Source of the DNA: Streptococcus pseudopneumoniae
GTDB taxonomy: Bacteria; Bacillota; Bacilli; Lactobacillales; Streptococcaceae
Assembly (NCBI RefSeq): GCF_001074975.1
Contig: NZ_JUUO01000034.1
Location: 1-49,907, forward strand
Direction: 5' to 3'
Length of the DNA stretch: 49,907 nt
How positions within the stretch are numbered: position 1 is the first letter of the stretch; each line of letters begins with the position of its first letter. Under the pieces are notes generated by a model. The model saw only the letters and a list, made by a program, of their open reading frames with translations, was not told where the DNA came from and did no database searches. Below, in pieces: positions 9,321-19,751 of this stretch. Made by a program: the position numbers and the translations under genes.

Positions 9321-11300
9321 TTATTTCACATGTTTTGCGAGTTCTTCTTGCGCTTTTTTATTGGATTCTGCTTTTTCTTTCATCCATTTTTCTTGAGCTT
9401 TTTGGTATTCATCTGCAGTAACTGCCTTGTCTTGAATTTCAAGGTATTTATACAAGACTGGGTCACTTGTACCTTTATTTCCTGACAATGCAAATGGTAT
9501 TGTAAATGGTACCATCTTAGACAAGATTGGACGACCAGTTTTAGAAGTTGTTGGGATGATCAAAGCACTGTCGGTCAACCAAGCTTGGGCAGCAGCATAT
9601 TTTTCATAGCGTTTAGCAACGTCTATAGCCTCATCACCAGCCTCAGTAACCAATTTTTCGTAGTCATATAGACCTACTTTTTTAGCAGCTACATTATCTT
9701 CCCCTGAGTCAAATCCTAAATATGTTTTAGTACTTTCTCCTACAGAAGGTTTGATAATATCGAGATAAGTTGATGGATCGGCAAAGTCTGGACCCCAACC
9801 GACATTATCTGATAAATCCCAGTCTTCGCCAGCAGCATTTTCGGCAAATAGAGTTACATTAAGCAATTCATCTTTTTGCAATTGTTGGATATCAATAATG
9901 ACATTATCAGTTCCTAAAGTTGCTTCCAAGGATTGTTTCATAGATTGGACGCGCTGAACTTTTGTAGTTGCTGTTTGGTCAACAGGCATATCTAGGTGAA
10001 TTGGGAATTGTACTCCCTCAGCTTGTAGAGCTGATTTAGCTTTAGCAAATTCTGCCTTGGCTTTTTCTGGATTGTAAAGACCATCTTGTGAATCGGCCAG
10101 ATTCACATCCTTCCATTCATCCCCATAGGTTACTAATTTTTCTTTGACTATATCGCCAAAGTTTTTCCCATCTGCTTGAACAAATGTTGGTGGCACAAAG
10201 AGATTACGCAAGATTTTGCTTGCTCCAGTTTCTCCATTCAACTGAGAGGCATAGGCTGTACGGTCAAATCCAAAGGCAATAGCCTGACGGAAATCCTTGT
10301 TTAAGAGAGCCTTTTTAGTTGAAGTCTTTTGTTCTTCGCTAGTCTTAGATGTGTGTTTATAAGATTGACGGTCAATATTTGTCCCTACTAGATAAGTCGT
10401 AGAGTCTTGTTGCGTATAGACGATATTGTCTTTCATACTCTTCTCAAGCTCTGCGAAACTTGCACTTGTTGGATAAAGACGAGCTGCTGTAAGGCTACCA
10501 TCTTTAAAGTTTTCTGCTGGTTTGCTGGTATCTTGTCCATCCCAGAATGACAATTTGACCTTGTCAATATGCACATTGTCCTTATCCCAGTAGTTCGGAT
10601 TTTTCGCAAATTCAACAGAGGATTTGGTTACAATGGATTTCAACAAATAAGGACCATTATACAAGAGACTACTTGGATCCGTAGCTTTGGCAAAATCATC
10701 CCCTTTTGAATTCAAAAACTCTTCATTGACTGGCGCAAGCACACCCATGGTTGTTTTGGAATTCCAAAAAGTTTCAGGTTTGTTCAAGGTGTATTGGATT
10801 GTTTGGTCGTCAAGGGCTTTAATCCCGACTTGAGCGAAGTCTGTGATTTCACCTTTGGCATAGGCATCCAGACCTTTGATTGAATCCTGTACCAAGTAAA
10901 GGGCTTCTGCTTTCTTATCTGTTGCATATTTAAGTCCTGTTACAAAGTCCTGAGCCTTAACAGGAGCGTACTCTTCTCCCTCAGATGTATACCACTTGGC
11001 ATCTTTACGAATTTTATAGGTATAAGTCAAGCCATCCTTAGAGACTGACCAGTCTTCTGCCAATGAAGGAACAAGGTTCCCGTATTTATCATTTTCAAGC
11101 AATCCATCAATCACATTACTAGTAATCTCAGAAGTTGCTGCCTTACCAGTTGTCAAATAGTTGAGATTATCTGGATGTGTCTCGTAGGTAAATGCAAAGG
11201 TCTTGTCACCTTGAGCGCCTGAACCCCCAGAACAAGCAGCTAAAACACCAGCTGCTAATAAGGTTACTCCCGCAAGAGCCAATACTTTTCTTGTTTTCAT
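9321..11300 (-). CDS. aliA: Oligopeptide-binding lipoprotein AliA
   Basis: A family 5 solute-binding protein of about 659 residues that delivers peptides to the Ami oligopeptide ABC permease. The signal peptide ends in a lipobox (LLAAGVLAAC), so the mature protein is anchored by a lipid on the cysteine. The SBP_bac_5 body contains DGLLENDKYGNLVPSLAEDW and the later FGFDRTAYASQLNGE region. I set the start at the ATG at 11300, which has AAAGGAG seven bases before it. The longer open frame to 11354 contains the promoter itself. The gene marks the downstream end of the polysaccharide locus, as in pneumococcus, and has its own promoter and terminator. Confidence 0.93.
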   Translation of the reverse strand: MKTRKVLALAGVTLLAAGVLAACSGGSGAQGDKTFAFTYETHPDNLNYLTTGKAATSEITSNVIDGLLENDKYGNLVPSLAEDWSVSKDGLTYTYKIRKDAKWYTSEGEEYAPVKAQDFVTGLKYATDKKAEALYLVQDSIKGLDAYAKGEITDFAQVGIKALDDQTIQYTLNKPETFWNSKTTMGVLAPVNEEFLNSKGDDFAKATDPSSLLYNGPYLLKSIVTKSSVEFAKNPNYWDKDNVHIDKVKLSFWDGQDTSKPAENFKDGSLTAARLYPTSASFAELEKSMKDNIVYTQQDSTTYLVGTNIDRQSYKHTSKTSEEQKTSTKKALLNKDFRQAIAFGFDRTAYASQLNGETGASKILRNLFVPPTFVQADGKNFGDIVKEKLVTYGDEWKDVNLADSQDGLYNPEKAKAEFAKAKSALQAEGVQFPIHLDMPVDQTATTKVQRVQSMKQSLEATLGTDNVIIDIQQLQKDELLNVTLFAENAAGEDWDLSDNVGWGPDFADPSTYLDIIKPSVGESTKTYLGFDSGEDNVAAKKVGLYDYEKLVTEAGDEAIDVAKRYEKYAAAQAWLTDSALIIPTTSKTGRPILSKMVPFTIPFALSGNKGTSDPVLYKYLEIQDKAVTADEYQKAQEKWMKEKAESNKKAQEELAKHVK

Positions 11301-11325
11301 AGTATTCTCCTTTGTTTTTTTATTC

Positions 11326-11354
11326 ATTATAGACTCTTTTTCAAGTCCTGTCAA
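11326..11354 (-). promoter_or_regulatory. Consensus promoter of aliA
   Basis: TTGACA (11354-11349), a 17-base spacer and TATAAT (11331-11326): a perfect sigma-A promoter. It predicts strong transcription of aliA independent of the polysaccharide operon, and it rules out the longer reading frame. Confidence 0.9.
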
Positions 11355-11419
11355 TAGAATTTTCAGAATTTTTGAAAATTATTTTTTAAACAAAAACTTT
11401 GCAAAAATATGAATAATAT

Positions 11420-11463
11420 CAAAAAATCCCTCAACTACATTACATAGTCAAGGAATTTTTTAT
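11420..11463 (-). terminator. Terminator at the end of the polysaccharide operon
   Basis: On the minus strand a 13-pair stem (with G-T pairs) formed by AATTCCTTGACTA and TAGTTGAGGGATT ends in TTTT. It lies about 40 bases after the second glf stop and closes the long operon that starts at wzg. Confidence 0.8.
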
Positions 11464-11502
11464 ACTATTTCTAAATAATAACTGGGAGTCAGTTTTACTT
11501 GT

Positions 11503-12606
11503 TTAATCTAACTCATTTCTCACACACTGCAAGGCTGCTCCAATTACTTGGTGCATATCGTAATAACGATAGTGTCCTAAACGACCACCAAAGATAACAT
11601 TCCCTTGCTCATCGGCCAATTTTTTATACGATTTATACAAATGATTATTACGATCATTATTTACTGGATAATAAGGCTCATCACCTTTTTCCCATGTTTT
11701 AGAATGTTCTTTAGTAATGATAGTCTTTGATTGATTTCCAAACTCAAAATGTTTATGTTCAATAATACGTGTATATGGAGTTTCTGCATCCGTATAGTTC
11801 ACAACTGCATTTCCTTGGTAATTCTCCATATCCAGGGTCTCATTTTCAAAACGAAGACTACGATACTCTAGTTCACCCAACTTATAGTCAAAGAATTCAT
11901 CAATCATACCAGTAAAAACAATCTTAGGAAAATCTTTCAGGTATTGCTCTTTATTCGCAAAGAAATCAACGTTTGTTTCTACATCAATGTTTTCATGATC
12001 CAACATTTTTTCAACTATTTGAGTATATCCACCAATCGGAATACCTTGATAGGTATCGTTAAAATAGTTGTTATCGTAGGTCAGGCGTACTGGCAAACGG
12101 CGAATGATGAAGGCTGGAAGTTCCGTAGTTGGCTTGCCCCACTGTTTCTCTGTATAGTCTTTGATTAATTTTTCGTAGATGTCTGTACCTATAAGAGAGA
12201 TCGCCTGTTCTTCCAAATTTTCAGGAGTTTTGCCATTTAAAACAGCACGTTGCTCATCAATCTTCGCTTGTGCTTCTGCTGGCGTTACAACTCCCCAGAG
12301 TTTATTGAAAGTATTCATATTAAAAGGAAGGTTATAAATCTCTCCCTTATAGTTTGCAACAGGAGAATTTGTGTAACGGTTAAACTCTGCAAACTGGTTT
12401 ACATAATCCCAAATCTCCTTATCAGAAGTATGGAAGATATGAGCACCATACTGATGAACTTGAATTCCTTCCTCTTCACGAGTATAGATATTACCCGCGA
12501 TATGATTTCGTTTTTCAATGACTTTTACTTTTTTTCCTTTTAAGGCTGCTTCATGGGCAAAGACTGCACCAAAGAGACCAGCACCGACAACAAGATAATC
12601 GTACAT
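11503..12606 (-). CDS. glf: UDP-galactopyranose mutase, second copy
   Basis: A 367-residue flavoenzyme that converts UDP-galactopyranose to UDP-galactofuranose, the donor for galactofuranose units. The FAD-binding GAGLFGAVFAHEA loop at residues 8-20 and the family segments YGAHIFHTS, YTEKQWG and RRLPVRLTYDNNYFND are intact. It resembles the other mutase at 16165-17265 over its full length (roughly two thirds identical by eye) but is clearly diverged, so the pair is not a recent duplication. It follows rmlD by 59 bases and is the last gene before the operon terminator. Whether both copies are needed, or one is a relic of a past locus exchange, is open. Confidence 0.9.
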   Translation of the reverse strand: MYDYLVVGAGLFGAVFAHEAALKGKKVKVIEKRNHIAGNIYTREEEGIQVHQYGAHIFHTSDKEIWDYVNQFAEFNRYTNSPVANYKGEIYNLPFNMNTFNKLWGVVTPAEAQAKIDEQRAVLNGKTPENLEEQAISLIGTDIYEKLIKDYTEKQWGKPTTELPAFIIRRLPVRLTYDNNYFNDTYQGIPIGGYTQIVEKMLDHENIDVETNVDFFANKEQYLKDFPKIVFTGMIDEFFDYKLGELEYRSLRFENETLDMENYQGNAVVNYTDAETPYTRIIEHKHFEFGNQSKTIITKEHSKTWEKGDEPYYPVNNDRNNHLYKSYKKLADEQGNVIFGGRLGHYRYYDMHQVIGAALQCVRNELD

Positions 12607-12665
12607 CTTATGCTCCTTTGGAGTTTATCTGCCTCTTTTATTAGACTAGAAAATCATTCTACTAC

Positions 12666-13517
12666 TTATCTCACTTCTTGTTTGTAAAATTCTTTCAAGG
12701 CATCTTGCCAAGTTGGAATGACAAATCCAGTAGCTTTAGCTTTAGTCAGGCTCATCGTTGAGTTTAGCGGACGTTTAGCTTTTGCTGGAAATTGACTGGA
12801 ATCTACTGGCTTGATTTCCACATCTGTATCTTTCAAAATTTCAACTGCAAAATCATACCAAGTTGTGTCTTCTGTAGCATCATTTGACAAATGATAATAA
12901 CCAAATTCCTTACGGTTTTCAGCTAGGTAGGTCATGAATTCAGCCAAGGTACGAGTCCAAGTCGGACGACCGTGCTGATCATTTACAACTGTTAAAGTCT
13001 TATGAGTTTTTGCAAGATTTTGCATGGTAAAAACGAAGTTTTTGCCATAATTTCCAAATACCCATGCAGTACGGATAATATAGAAATTAGACACATACTT
13101 CTCAACTAATTCTTCTCCCATACGCTTAGTACGACCATATTCTGTCTGTGGATCTGGTCGGTCATCAACTTCCCACTCTTGTCCAACTGGTTTCTTACCG
13201 TCAAAGACATAGTCAGTAGAAATATAAACTAAAGTCGCACCATGCTTTTCAGATGCTTTTGCGACATTTTCTGTCCCCGTCACATTGATGGCAAAATCCA
13301 ATTCTTTCCCTTCATCCTCTGCTGCATCAACAGCGGTGTAGGCTGCACAGTGATAGACTAAAGTTGGTTTCACCTCTTCAAAAACCTTCTCAACCATTTC
13401 TGCATTGGTAATGTCCATCTCAGCCACATCTACTGCCACATATTCTTCATTACGTTCATCCAATAAATAACGAAGTTCAGTTCCTAATTGGCCTTTTGCT
13501 CCTGTAATTAAAATCAT
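12666..13517 (-). CDS. rmlD: dTDP-4-dehydrorhamnose reductase
   Basis: A 283-residue NAD(P)H-dependent reductase for the last step of dTDP-L-rhamnose synthesis. The Rossmann loop GAKGQLGTEL is at residues 6-15 and the catalytic YGRTKRMGE (Tyr-x-x-x-Lys) at about 127-135. The dTDP-rhamnose supplies the rhamnosyltransferase of this locus and probably the cell wall. It is separated from rmlB by 65 bases holding a terminator-like hairpin, unlike the tight spacing of rmlA-rmlC-rmlB. Confidence 0.95.
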   Translation of the reverse strand: MILITGAKGQLGTELRYLLDERNEEYVAVDVAEMDITNAEMVEKVFEEVKPTLVYHCAAYTAVDAAEDEGKELDFAINVTGTENVAKASEKHGATLVYISTDYVFDGKKPVGQEWEVDDRPDPQTEYGRTKRMGEELVEKYVSNFYIIRTAWVFGNYGKNFVFTMQNLAKTHKTLTVVNDQHGRPTWTRTLAEFMTYLAENRKEFGYYHLSNDATEDTTWYDFAVEILKDTDVEIKPVDSSQFPAKAKRPLNSTMSLTKAKATGFVIPTWQDALKEFYKQEVR

Positions 13518-13559
13518 CTATAGCCCTTTCTAATATGTAACTCTTTCCAATATAGCAAT

Positions 13560-13582
13560 AAAAAGCAGTTATTTCCTGCTTT

Positions 13583-13584
<2 letters not shown>
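13560..13584 (-). terminator. Terminator-like hairpin between rmlB and rmlD
   Basis: AAAAAGCAG and CTGCTTTTT form a perfect nine-pair stem with a seven-base loop and end in a T run on the minus strand, overlapping the rmlB stop codon. It would lower transcription into rmlD and glf unless there is read-through or a promoter in the gap. I see no good promoter in the remaining bases. Confidence 0.6.
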
Positions 13585-14644
<1,060 letters not shown>

Positions 14645-15238
14645 TTACAAATCTTCTTTTTTCAAAGGTTTTACATCCTTAAGTAGTGGATGATTTTTAT
14701 CTGCATCTGAAACCTCTGCTTCTGCAAGATTTTCCCATTCAATGCCAAGGCTTGGATCAGCATAGTTCACAAAGGCATACTTGGGTTTGAGTTCAAGAGC
14801 CCAGTAGTCATTGACCAAATAACTATAAGAAACTGTATCTGATAGGACTTGGAAACCATTGGCCACACCTCTAGGAACAAAGATTCCCTTACTTGCATCA
14901 ATTACTGTTTGATAGGTATTTCCAAAGTTTTCGCCCTCGCGTAGATCAACCCAAGAACCCAGAACTTTCCCACCATCTGCTACAGAGAGGTACTTATCCC
15001 AAGGTTCTGCGTGGAGGCCACGGAGAACATTTTTACGTGAGAAGGATACATTGTTTTGCAATTTTCCTTCTGCAAAGAAAGACTCTGGAAATCCAAGTGG
15101 GAGCATTTTTTCCTTTTGGAAATTTTCTTTAAACCAGCCACGATTATCACCATGAACAGGGATATCAAACTCCAACATACCTGGAATTGCATCAACCTTG
15201 CGTGCTGCAAGCGTCTTTCCGAAAAAATTATCTGTCAT
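14645..15238 (-). CDS. rmlC: dTDP-4-dehydrorhamnose 3,5-epimerase
   Basis: A 197-residue cupin-fold epimerase, the third step of dTDP-rhamnose synthesis. Visible are HGDNRGWFKENF, VLRGLHAEPWDKY with the catalytic histidine, and VPRGVANGFQVLSD. It begins at the base next to the rmlA stop, with no gap, and is followed by rmlB, so the three form one tightly packed unit. Confidence 0.95.
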   Translation of the reverse strand: MTDNFFGKTLAARKVDAIPGMLEFDIPVHGDNRGWFKENFQKEKMLPLGFPESFFAEGKLQNNVSFSRKNVLRGLHAEPWDKYLSVADGGKVLGSWVDLREGENFGNTYQTVIDASKGIFVPRGVANGFQVLSDTVSYSYLVNDYWALELKPKYAFVNYADPSLGIEWENLAEAEVSDADKNHPLLKDVKPLKKEDL

Positions 15239-16108
15239 CTATGCTTCTCCAATCAAACGGAGCAGATACTGCCCGTATTCATTTTTCTTAAGTGGTTGGG
15301 CTAAGGCCAATACATCTTCGCGACTGATATAGCCCATACGGTAAGCAATTTCTTCTAAGTTTGCTACCTGAACATTTTGCATCCGTTGGACTGTTTCGAT
15401 GTACTGTGAAGCCTCTAGTAAACTTTCATGAGTGCCAGTATCCAACCAAGCAAAGCCACGTCCCATAACCTCAACCGATAAATCTCCACGATCTAGGTAA
15501 GCCTTGTTGACATCTGTAATTTCCAATTCACCACGCGGGCTTGGTTTTATATTTTTGGCAATCTCTACTACATCATTATCGTAGAAATAGAGGCCTGTAA
15601 CTGCATAATTTGAACGAGGATGTTCTGGCTTTTCTTCGATAGAAATGGCGTTCATGTCTTTGTCAAACTCAACAACACCAAAGCGTTCTGGATCCTTCAC
15701 GTGATAGCCAAAGACAGTCGCTCCTGAATCCTTGTTTGCTGCCTTTTGTAACATCTTAGAAAGACCAGGACCGTGATAGATATTGTCACCTAAGATCAGA
15801 GCAACGCTATCATCACCAATAAATTCTTCACCAATAATAAAGGCTTGTGCCAAACCATCTGGACTTGGTTGCTCTGCATAAGACAATTGAATCCCAAACT
15901 CAGAGCCATCTTGAAGAAGCTCTTTGAATCGATGCAAATCCTGTGGAGTGGAAATAATCAAAATATCCCTAATCCCAGCCAACATCAATGTTGAAAGTGG
16001 GTAGTAAATCATCGGTTTATCATAAACCGGCATCAGTTGTTTTGATGCAGCCCGAGTTAACGGATATAAACGTGTCCCCGAACCACCTGCTAGAATAATA
16101 CCTTTCAT
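15239..16108 (-). CDS. rmlA: Glucose-1-phosphate thymidylyltransferase
   Basis: A 289-residue nucleotidyltransferase that makes dTDP-glucose from glucose 1-phosphate and dTTP, the first step to dTDP-rhamnose. The N-terminal nucleotide-binding [11 protein letters not shown] (8-18) is followed by [27 protein letters not shown] and the product-site segment VEEKP-like [11 protein letters not shown] are present. The rml genes are widely conserved and are a common recombination point between polysaccharide loci. Confidence 0.96.
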   Translation of the reverse strand: MKGIILAGGSGTRLYPLTRAASKQLMPVYDKPMIYYPLSTLMLAGIRDILIISTPQDLHRFKELLQDGSEFGIQLSYAEQPSPDGLAQAFIIGEEFIGDDSVALILGDNIYHGPGLSKMLQKAANKDSGATVFGYHVKDPERFGVVEFDKDMNAISIEEKPEHPRSNYAVTGLYFYDNDVVEIAKNIKPSPRGELEITDVNKAYLDRGDLSVEVMGRGFAWLDTGTHESLLEASQYIETVQRMQNVQVANLEEIAYRMGYISREDVLALAQPLKKNEYGQYLLRLIGEA

Positions 16109-16164
16109 AATGGGTTACCTTTCTTTGTTGTTGAACAATCATTAAATTGTTAAAAATGCATGTC

Positions 16165-17265
16165 TTAGTAACCAAACTCATCCGTTACTACACTAAGTGC
16201 ACGTTCAATAACAACATGCATGTCGTAGTATTTATAGTCAGCTAGGCGCCCACAGAAGATAACTTTGTCATTTTTGGCTGCTTCTTCTTGATACTTAGCA
16301 AATATAGCATTGTTCTTTTCATCGTTGATCGGATAATATGGTTCATCTCCACGTTCCCAGTCAGCTGGATACTCACGAGTAATAACCGTCTTCGGTTGTG
16401 TACCATATTCAAAGTGCTTATGCTCAATGATACGAGTGTAAGGAATTTCACGCTCTGTGTAATTGACCACTGCATTTCCTTGGTGGTTTTCCTCATCCAA
16501 AACTTCATGTTCAAATTGGAGACTACGATACTCCAATTCCCCATGCTTATAGTCAAAGTATTGGTCGATCATTCCAGTGAAAACAACTTTTTCAGCTGAT
16601 GCTTCGAGTTCTTCACGGTTAGCAAAGAAATCAACCCCAAGCTCTACTTCTACATCGCCCAACATGTTTTCAATGATGACATTATAGCCACCGATTGGAA
16701 TACCTTGGTAACGGTCGTTAAAGTAGTTGTTATCAAAGGTCAAACGAACTGGAAGACGCTTGATAATAAACGGTGGAAGATCTGTTGCAGAACGTCCCCA
16801 TTGTTTTTCTGTATAGCCCTTGATCAATTTTTCATAGATATCTGGACCAATCAACTTGATGGCTTGTTCTTCAAGGTTTTTAGGCTCAACATCTTTCATA
16901 TCAGCCGTTTGCTCGGCAATCTTGTCCTTGACTTCTTGAGGAGTCTTTGTTCCCCACATAGCGTAGAAGGTATTCATGTTAAAGGGAAGATTGTAAAGGC
17001 TCCCCTTGTAGTTAGCCACCGGTGAGTTGATATAGTTATTGAATTCAGCGAATTGGTTAACATAGTCCCACACTTTTTTGTTGGAAGTATGGAAAATGTG
17101 GGCACCATACTTGTGGACATTGATGCCTTCAACATTTTCACAGTAGATATTACCACCAATGTGATCTCGCTTGTCAATCACTTTTACTTTTTTGCCACGT
17201 TTTGTGGCTTCGTGTGCGAAGATTGCTCCAGACAAACCTGCACCAACGATAAGATAATCGTACAT
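16165..17265 (-). CDS. glf: UDP-galactopyranose mutase, first copy
   Basis: A 366-residue FAD enzyme interconverting UDP-galactopyranose and UDP-galactofuranose. The N-terminal GAGLSGAIFAHEA (8-20) is the usual form of the FAD loop. KRDHIGGNIY, YTEKQWG and KRLPVRLTFDNNYFND are intact. It follows the acyltransferase gene by 20 bases and precedes rmlA by 56. With the galactofuranosyltransferase-like GT2 gene at 22084-23061 it predicts galactofuranose in the polymer. No UDP-glucose 4-epimerase gene lies in the locus, so UDP-galactose must come from elsewhere. Confidence 0.94.
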   Translation of the reverse strand: MYDYLIVGAGLSGAIFAHEATKRGKKVKVIDKRDHIGGNIYCENVEGINVHKYGAHIFHTSNKKVWDYVNQFAEFNNYINSPVANYKGSLYNLPFNMNTFYAMWGTKTPQEVKDKIAEQTADMKDVEPKNLEEQAIKLIGPDIYEKLIKGYTEKQWGRSATDLPPFIIKRLPVRLTFDNNYFNDRYQGIPIGGYNVIIENMLGDVEVELGVDFFANREELEASAEKVVFTGMIDQYFDYKHGELEYRSLQFEHEVLDEENHQGNAVVNYTEREIPYTRIIEHKHFEYGTQPKTVITREYPADWERGDEPYYPINDEKNNAIFAKYQEEAAKNDKVIFCGRLADYKYYDMHVVIERALSVVTDEFGY

Positions 17266-17285
17266 AGTTAACTCCTATTAATAAT

Positions 17286-18284
17286 TTATAATTTAACGAT
17301 TCGACTTAAATAAGGAATTTTCAACAATATTCCAACTACAATGAAACTAATGCTTAACGTGAAGATGACAAAAAGCAAATGTGCTCCTGCAAAACTGAAT
17401 CCTACTAGTTTCTCCCACATCTTCATAATATATGTATGTATAATAAAAACTCCTATTGTTTGATTAGAAAGCTTGATAATCCATCTGTTCTTATCTGTAT
17501 TTAAATCAAACGTGAGTACAGTCAAAAAAGTTCCTAAACTTACAGCTTTTACAAGAATACTATCATAAAAATATTCAGCAAAAAGATTATGATGAATATC
17601 CTTCGCTATCGCAAACAAGATTAACGGTGAAGTAAATAGTAAAACTACGGTGATTACTTTCATCCAACTCTTAAAACATTTTTTTAAAATATCCAAATTA
17701 AATTGAGCGATAAAACCACCTAAAATATAATAGAAAAACCAAGTCCATAATCTAAACGTTTGTATAATATAAAACTGCACCGGCAATTTGACAAAATAAT
17801 TTGTCAGCTCAAACATCAAACCAATAATTACTAGGAGAGTTAAAATAAGTAAATATCTATTTTTTGAATTTAGAAACTTTTTCAAAATAGGTAAACACAA
17901 GTAAATAATTATTAGAGCACCAAAAAACCAAAATTGGAAAAAATATCCTTTTTGTATCAAAGAGTCTAAAATTATTCTTATAGGATTTTTAGAAAAATCT
18001 CTCTTATATATCCAAATTATTAAAGACCAAATTGATGCTGTTATAAAAATCCAGTTTACCTTCTGCAGGATGTATGAATAGCTAATCTTATTCCTGCCCA
18101 ATAGTAAATAGCCATTTACCATAAAAAATAGAGGAATTGAATAGGTACCTAAGTAATATAAATATGTTAAATAATTCCAAGATTCAGTTTCTTTAAATCC
18201 TGATATTGTAGTATGGAGTAATACAACTCCTATACAAGCCATAATTTTAAGGAAATCTAAGTTTATATTCCGTATTTTCTTCAT
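17286..18284 (-). CDS. Polysaccharide O-acyltransferase, acyltransferase-3 family
   Basis: A 332-residue integral membrane protein with about ten predicted helices. The N-terminal NINLDFLKIMACIGVVLLHT contains the histidine typical of acyltransferase family 3 (relatives OafA and WcjE), followed by FFMVNGYLLL. These enzymes move acetyl (or another acyl) groups onto surface sugars. The start overlaps the wzx stop by four bases. It is AT-rich like the neighbouring wzx, wzy and GT2 genes. The sugar and position modified cannot be told from the sequence. Confidence 0.8.
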   Translation of the reverse strand: MKKIRNINLDFLKIMACIGVVLLHTTISGFKETESWNYLTYLYYLGTYSIPLFFMVNGYLLLGRNKISYSYILQKVNWIFITASIWSLIIWIYKRDFSKNPIRIILDSLIQKGYFFQFWFFGALIIIYLCLPILKKFLNSKNRYLLILTLLVIIGLMFELTNYFVKLPVQFYIIQTFRLWTWFFYYILGGFIAQFNLDILKKCFKSWMKVITVVLLFTSPLILFAIAKDIHHNLFAEYFYDSILVKAVSLGTFLTVLTFDLNTDKNRWIIKLSNQTIGVFIIHTYIMKMWEKLVGFSFAGAHLLFVIFTLSISFIVVGILLKIPYLSRIVKL

Positions 18285-19702
18285 TTCGATCGTTCTCCTA
18301 TTATTTGTTTTATTTCACCCATATTTACTACTTTAAGACATATTACTGCGATAAAATAAATCAATCCTCCAAGCACCGCATAGACTAAAACATTTAGAGT
18401 TGGTGAAAAATGTAAAACTGTTTTTGAAGCTAGCAAAATGCCATACATGATAGCTGATGCTAGAACAATTTTTATCATAGATCCGATAATAGGAACTTCT
18501 TTTATGTACCTGCGGGTAAAGTATAATTGTATCGCCCATACTAACGCCTCTGTCAAAACAGAAACAATGGCTGCTCCGATATATCCAAATTTAGGAAGAA
18601 AAAGTAAGTTCAAACCTACACTGATAATTGCAGGAGCTGTTGTTGAAATCATGAATTCTTTATTTTGATTATGAGGTATCAGGATCTGAATTCCCATGAT
18701 ATTGGTCCAACCGATAAAGAACATACGGAATATCATAATGGCGATTGCATAACGTGCATCCTGAAAATCTTGACCAAGGAAAAATTGAACAAAATCATCA
18801 TTCACAATCAGAATCCCCGCTATTATTGGAAAAATCACCAAATTATAGATAAGGAAGGACATCTCATGCATTTTATTGACTGCTTTATGGTCACCTGTTG
18901 CTAACAAATGCGCAACACGTGGTAACATTACACTTCCCAAGGAAGTTACCAAGGTCAGAAGAATATTTACCAACTTTAGAGCCTGGTCATAAATTCCTAC
19001 ATCTCTTGTAGAAGATAATGCTCCAAGCATGGTACGATTAAGTGTAACATACAAAGAAATTGCTATCTGAGGAAGGAATAATAATATGATGGGTTTCAAA
19101 TGATGTCTAGCATATTCTATATCAAAATGCGGTCTACCGATAAACTCCCGAGCAGGTAACCACATACTTAGTTGCCCAAAAAGTTCAAATATGGTTAGCA
19201 AAAAAACATAGAGATATAGGTCATTTGCAGATTTGATAAAGAGGAAGATTGAAATGACTCCAACGAGCTTGACCGTGATATTTCGAACAGTAATCTTTCG
19301 AAAATCCTCCAACCCTTGAAAGAGCCAGGAAATGTCTAAACCTTTTGAAACTAAACTCAAGCCTAGAATGTAGGCTACTGGATTTTGCATAAAGGGAAGA
19401 GTCAGACAAAGAAGAGCATACAAGGACATAGAAAGAACTGTTGCACCTAATTGCAGAGAGTAGATTCCCCAAAAGTTTTTTTCAATTTCCTTGCGATGCT
19501 CTGAAATGACCTTGGTTCCATAGTTAGCAACTCCTAGCGTCGCCAAAAGGATAAAATAGATGACAATGGAATTGAAATAGCCGTAGGTTCCTAGGTCATC
19601 TGAACTAAAAACCCGTGTCACATAGGGAGTAGTGATAATCGGCAAGATAATCACCAGAAACTGGTAGGAGAGATTGTAGGCGTAATTTTTTAACACTTTC
19701 AT
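18281..19702 (-). CDS. wzx: Polysaccharide repeat-unit flippase Wzx
   Basis: A 473-residue multi-helix protein of the polysaccharide transporter/MOP family (N-terminal LKNYAYNLSYQFLVIILPIITTPYVTR region). It has about 12-14 hydrophobic segments along its length. It moves the undecaprenyl-diphosphate-linked repeat unit across the membrane for polymerisation by Wzy. It lies between wzy and the acyltransferase gene and overlaps the latter by four bases. Specificity for this repeat unit is expected, but not readable. Confidence 0.9.
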   Translation of the reverse strand: MKVLKNYAYNLSYQFLVIILPIITTPYVTRVFSSDDLGTYGYFNSIVIYFILLATLGVANYGTKVISEHRKEIEKNFWGIYSLQLGATVLSMSLYALLCLTLPFMQNPVAYILGLSLVSKGLDISWLFQGLEDFRKITVRNITVKLVGVISIFLFIKSANDLYLYVFLLTIFELFGQLSMWLPAREFIGRPHFDIEYARHHLKPIILLFLPQIAISLYVTLNRTMLGALSSTRDVGIYDQALKLVNILLTLVTSLGSVMLPRVAHLLATGDHKAVNKMHEMSFLIYNLVIFPIIAGILIVNDDFVQFFLGQDFQDARYAIAIMIFRMFFIGWTNIMGIQILIPHNQNKEFMISTTAPAIISVGLNLLFLPKFGYIGAAIVSVLTEALVWAIQLYFTRRYIKEVPIIGSMIKIVLASAIMYGILLASKTVLHFSPTLNVLVYAVLGGLIYFIAVICLKVVNMGEIKQIIGERSK

Positions 19703-19751
19703 AAGGATGTAACTCGTCTTAATCTTTCTTTTTAACTGGACTTAACTCATT

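Noticed and set aside
11301..11354. Longer N-terminus for aliA
   Set aside because: These bases contain the consensus promoter; the signal peptide and ribosome site fit the ATG at 11300.
12607..12665. Search for an insertion sequence remnant between glf and rmlD
   Set aside because: The gap of 59 bases is too short and shows no inverted repeats or transposase fragment.
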